64,000 nucleotides of DNA from Nematocida ironsii (taxonomy: Eukaryota; Microsporidia): positions 62,001-126,000 of the forward strand of contig LTDK01000173.1 in assembly GCA_001642415.1 (NCBI GenBank), given 5' to 3'. The notes beneath the pieces were generated by a model. It was not told the DNA's origin. It was given only the letters and a program-made list of their open reading frames with translations, and made no database searches. Both the position numbers and the translations under genes were made by a program. Shown in pieces: positions 62,875 through 64,000 of the stretch (positions within the stretch are counted from its first letter, which is position 1; each line of letters opens with the position of its first letter).

Positions 62875-64000
62875 ATGGGCTGCACACACTTAAATGTAGA
62901 AGAAGTTATTGAAAGTTCCTCTGGAATAATAAGCAAAATAGAAAGTACAGAAGGCTCTGAACAAAAACTAGGATGTGCAATATGTAATAGCCTGTTCTCT
63001 GTTGAGGTGTGTATAGACTGCAATATTCTTTTATGCCGGTCAAAGGGACATGTGGATGTGCACTGGAAAGACACGTGGCATAAAAATTACTTTGTTCCTG
63101 GATCAGGAGCTGTTTCCTGTGAGGAGTGTGCCGAATACATCACAATTCCTGATATCTCGCGAATGATGCAAACAGGACAGGCTCCCATTCCAAAGAAATT
63201 CCAAAGCTTGAATCTAAACTGGGTGAAGGGGTTTCTCAACCTTAAGAGAACTTGCTATGTAAGCAGCCTTCTTCAATCAGTTATGTCAATTGAAGTATTT
63301 ATACAGAACTTATTAGAAGTGAACCACTCTATGAATGGATGCAAGAGCACTGAGTGCATTTTGTGCTCGCTTAATAGAATACTTTTCCAAATGTATAACA
63401 GCACCAGTGGGTATGTGGACATATCAGAGCTAATTAAAATATTCTGGGAAAATAATCCAGCATTCGCAAAGAGTGAATACCAAGATGTACAGGAGTTTTT
63501 CATGTTTCTAAGCTCACAAGTACACAGTCTATTTGAGTGTAATCCTGCAGCAGACAAAAAATGTGCAATCCATAATACATTTGGTGGTGTATTTATGTCC
63601 AGTATAATATGTGACTGTTCATTTACTGAAGTAATGACTGAACCATTCACATCCATAAGTATGGACATATTCGGAGGCACTCTTGAAAGCACATTAGAGA
63701 AATACTTCCAAGAAGAAAAAGTTGTTATTCATAAAGAATGTAAATGCGGCAACACAGAATCGTACACTAAAAAAGTAGAAATAAAAACTCTGCCAAATGT
63801 TCTGTGTCTGCACCTCAAGAGATACCAAGTGCAGAATAAGACAATATCAAAGATAGATACGGTTGTATCATACCCAGAAGAGCTCACAGTGGGAGGCAAA
63901 GTATTCACACTCTCATCAACTATTATGCACAGTGGTGAAATAGATTCAGGACATTATATTGCTTATACAAGAAGAAACAGTCAATGGTACTTGACTAATG
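62875..64000 (+). CDS. UBP8: Ubiquitin C-terminal hydrolase, Ubp8/USP22-like (3' end outside the window)
   Basis: 375 codons are present before the window ends. Residues 3-85 form a UBP-type zinc finger with cysteine and histidine pairs (C34xxC37, C46xxC49, H59, H63, H69, C82xxC85). The peptidase follows: GFLNLKRTCYVSSLLQSVMS with nucleophile C127 (the usual NxGNTC is LKRTC), YQDVQEFFMFL, a FGGVFMSSIICDCSFTEVMT finger, LPNVLCLHLKRYQV and SGHYIAYTRRNSQWYLTN with H360. Zinc finger first and 'F.g...S.i.C..C....t..epF..+sLdi' layout are those of Ubp8/USP22, the SAGA module that removes ubiquitin from H2B. The ATG at 62875 puts the Zn ligand C3 and H5 at the start. The terminal stop is outside. 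Confidence 0.85.
   Translation, partial: MGCTHLNVEEVIESSSGIISKIESTEGSEQKLGCAICNSLFSVEVCIDCNILLCRSKGHVDVHWKDTWHKNYFVPGSGAVSCEECAEYITIPDISRMMQTGQAPIPKKFQSLNLNWVKGFLNLKRTCYVSSLLQSVMSIEVFIQNLLEVNHSMNGCKSTECILCSLNRILFQMYNSTSGYVDISELIKIFWENNPAFAKSEYQDVQEFFMFLSSQVHSLFECNPAADKKCAIHNTFGGVFMSSIICDCSFTEVMTEPFTSISMDIFGGTLESTLEKYFQEEKVVIHKECKCGNTESYTKKVEIKTLPNVLCLHLKRYQVQNKTISKIDTVVSYPEELTVGGKVFTLSSTIMHSGEIDSGHYIAYTRRNSQWYLTN

Noticed and set aside
1..64000. Introns, insertion sequences, rRNA genes or viral genes
   Set aside because: No split genes, transposase or reverse transcriptase other than telomerase, rRNA or viral signatures were found on reading both strands.

Overview
Organism. The window looks like nuclear DNA of a microsporidian, most likely a Nematocida-type parasite of nematodes. 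It is very AT-rich, every recognisable gene is a single uninterrupted reading frame, housekeeping proteins are shortened, and between them lie expanded families of fast-evolving secreted or membrane proteins with no recognisable domain. The eukaryotic hallmarks are unmistakable: histones H3 and H4, condensin SMC2, CCT2, telomerase reverse transcriptase, NOB1, a Qa-SNARE, a homeodomain protein and a type II tRNA-Ser. The genus is inference; the gene content is read from the sequence. Layout. 1-789: truncated secreted protein. 1469-10336: three paralogous C-terminally anchored proteins (family A) interrupted by a tight head-to-head pair, an Rpr2/Rpp21-like RNase P protein and SMC2. 10541-16891: DENN protein, signal peptidase subunit SPC1 back to back with a 51-residue MZT1 (MOZART1), a polytopic membrane protein, then a DONSON-like gene head to head with a C9orf85/DUF2039-like gene. 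18312-26791: secreted family B (three members, one frameshifted and extended) plus an LRR-like secreted protein. 27566-33796: DHHC palmitoyltransferase, NOB1, telomerase reverse transcriptase, tRNA-Ser and a membrane protein. 34129-42301: MscS channel, Rad4/XPC, small proteins, a six-helix membrane protein and a secreted protein. 42302-49928: a candidate structured RNA and two large low-complexity secreted proteins, one proline-rich with WH2-like helices and one ending in an acidic tryptophan tail. 50252-64000: CSB/Rad26-like ATPase, H3, H4, homeodomain protein, Qa-SNARE, small membrane proteins, CCT2, gamma-glutamyltransferase, BUD31, a miniature MscS-like protein, a Mia40-like twin CX9C protein, CDP-diacylglycerol synthase and an Ubp8/USP22-like deubiquitinase running off the end. 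How it fits together. Housekeeping genes are relatively GC-rich and packed in divergent pairs, with gaps from 101 bp down to start codons that overlap in the tetranucleotide CATG. Lineage-specific secreted genes sit in gene-poor AT-rich spacers of 0.3-1.4 kb. Recurrent non-coding signals are an ATAACCCGAAA-type motif in either orientation near many gene starts, TTGGCGGGA (E2F-like) boxes confined to the histone promoters, and long inverted repeats mainly between convergent genes. Several calls correct the start to the first usable ATG: telomerase begins downstream of the tRNA-Ser, and NOB1 is followed by DHHC in a likely co-oriented pair. Searches needed: HMM and structure searches for every unnamed protein, small-RNA or strand-specific RNA-seq for the RNA candidates and start sites.
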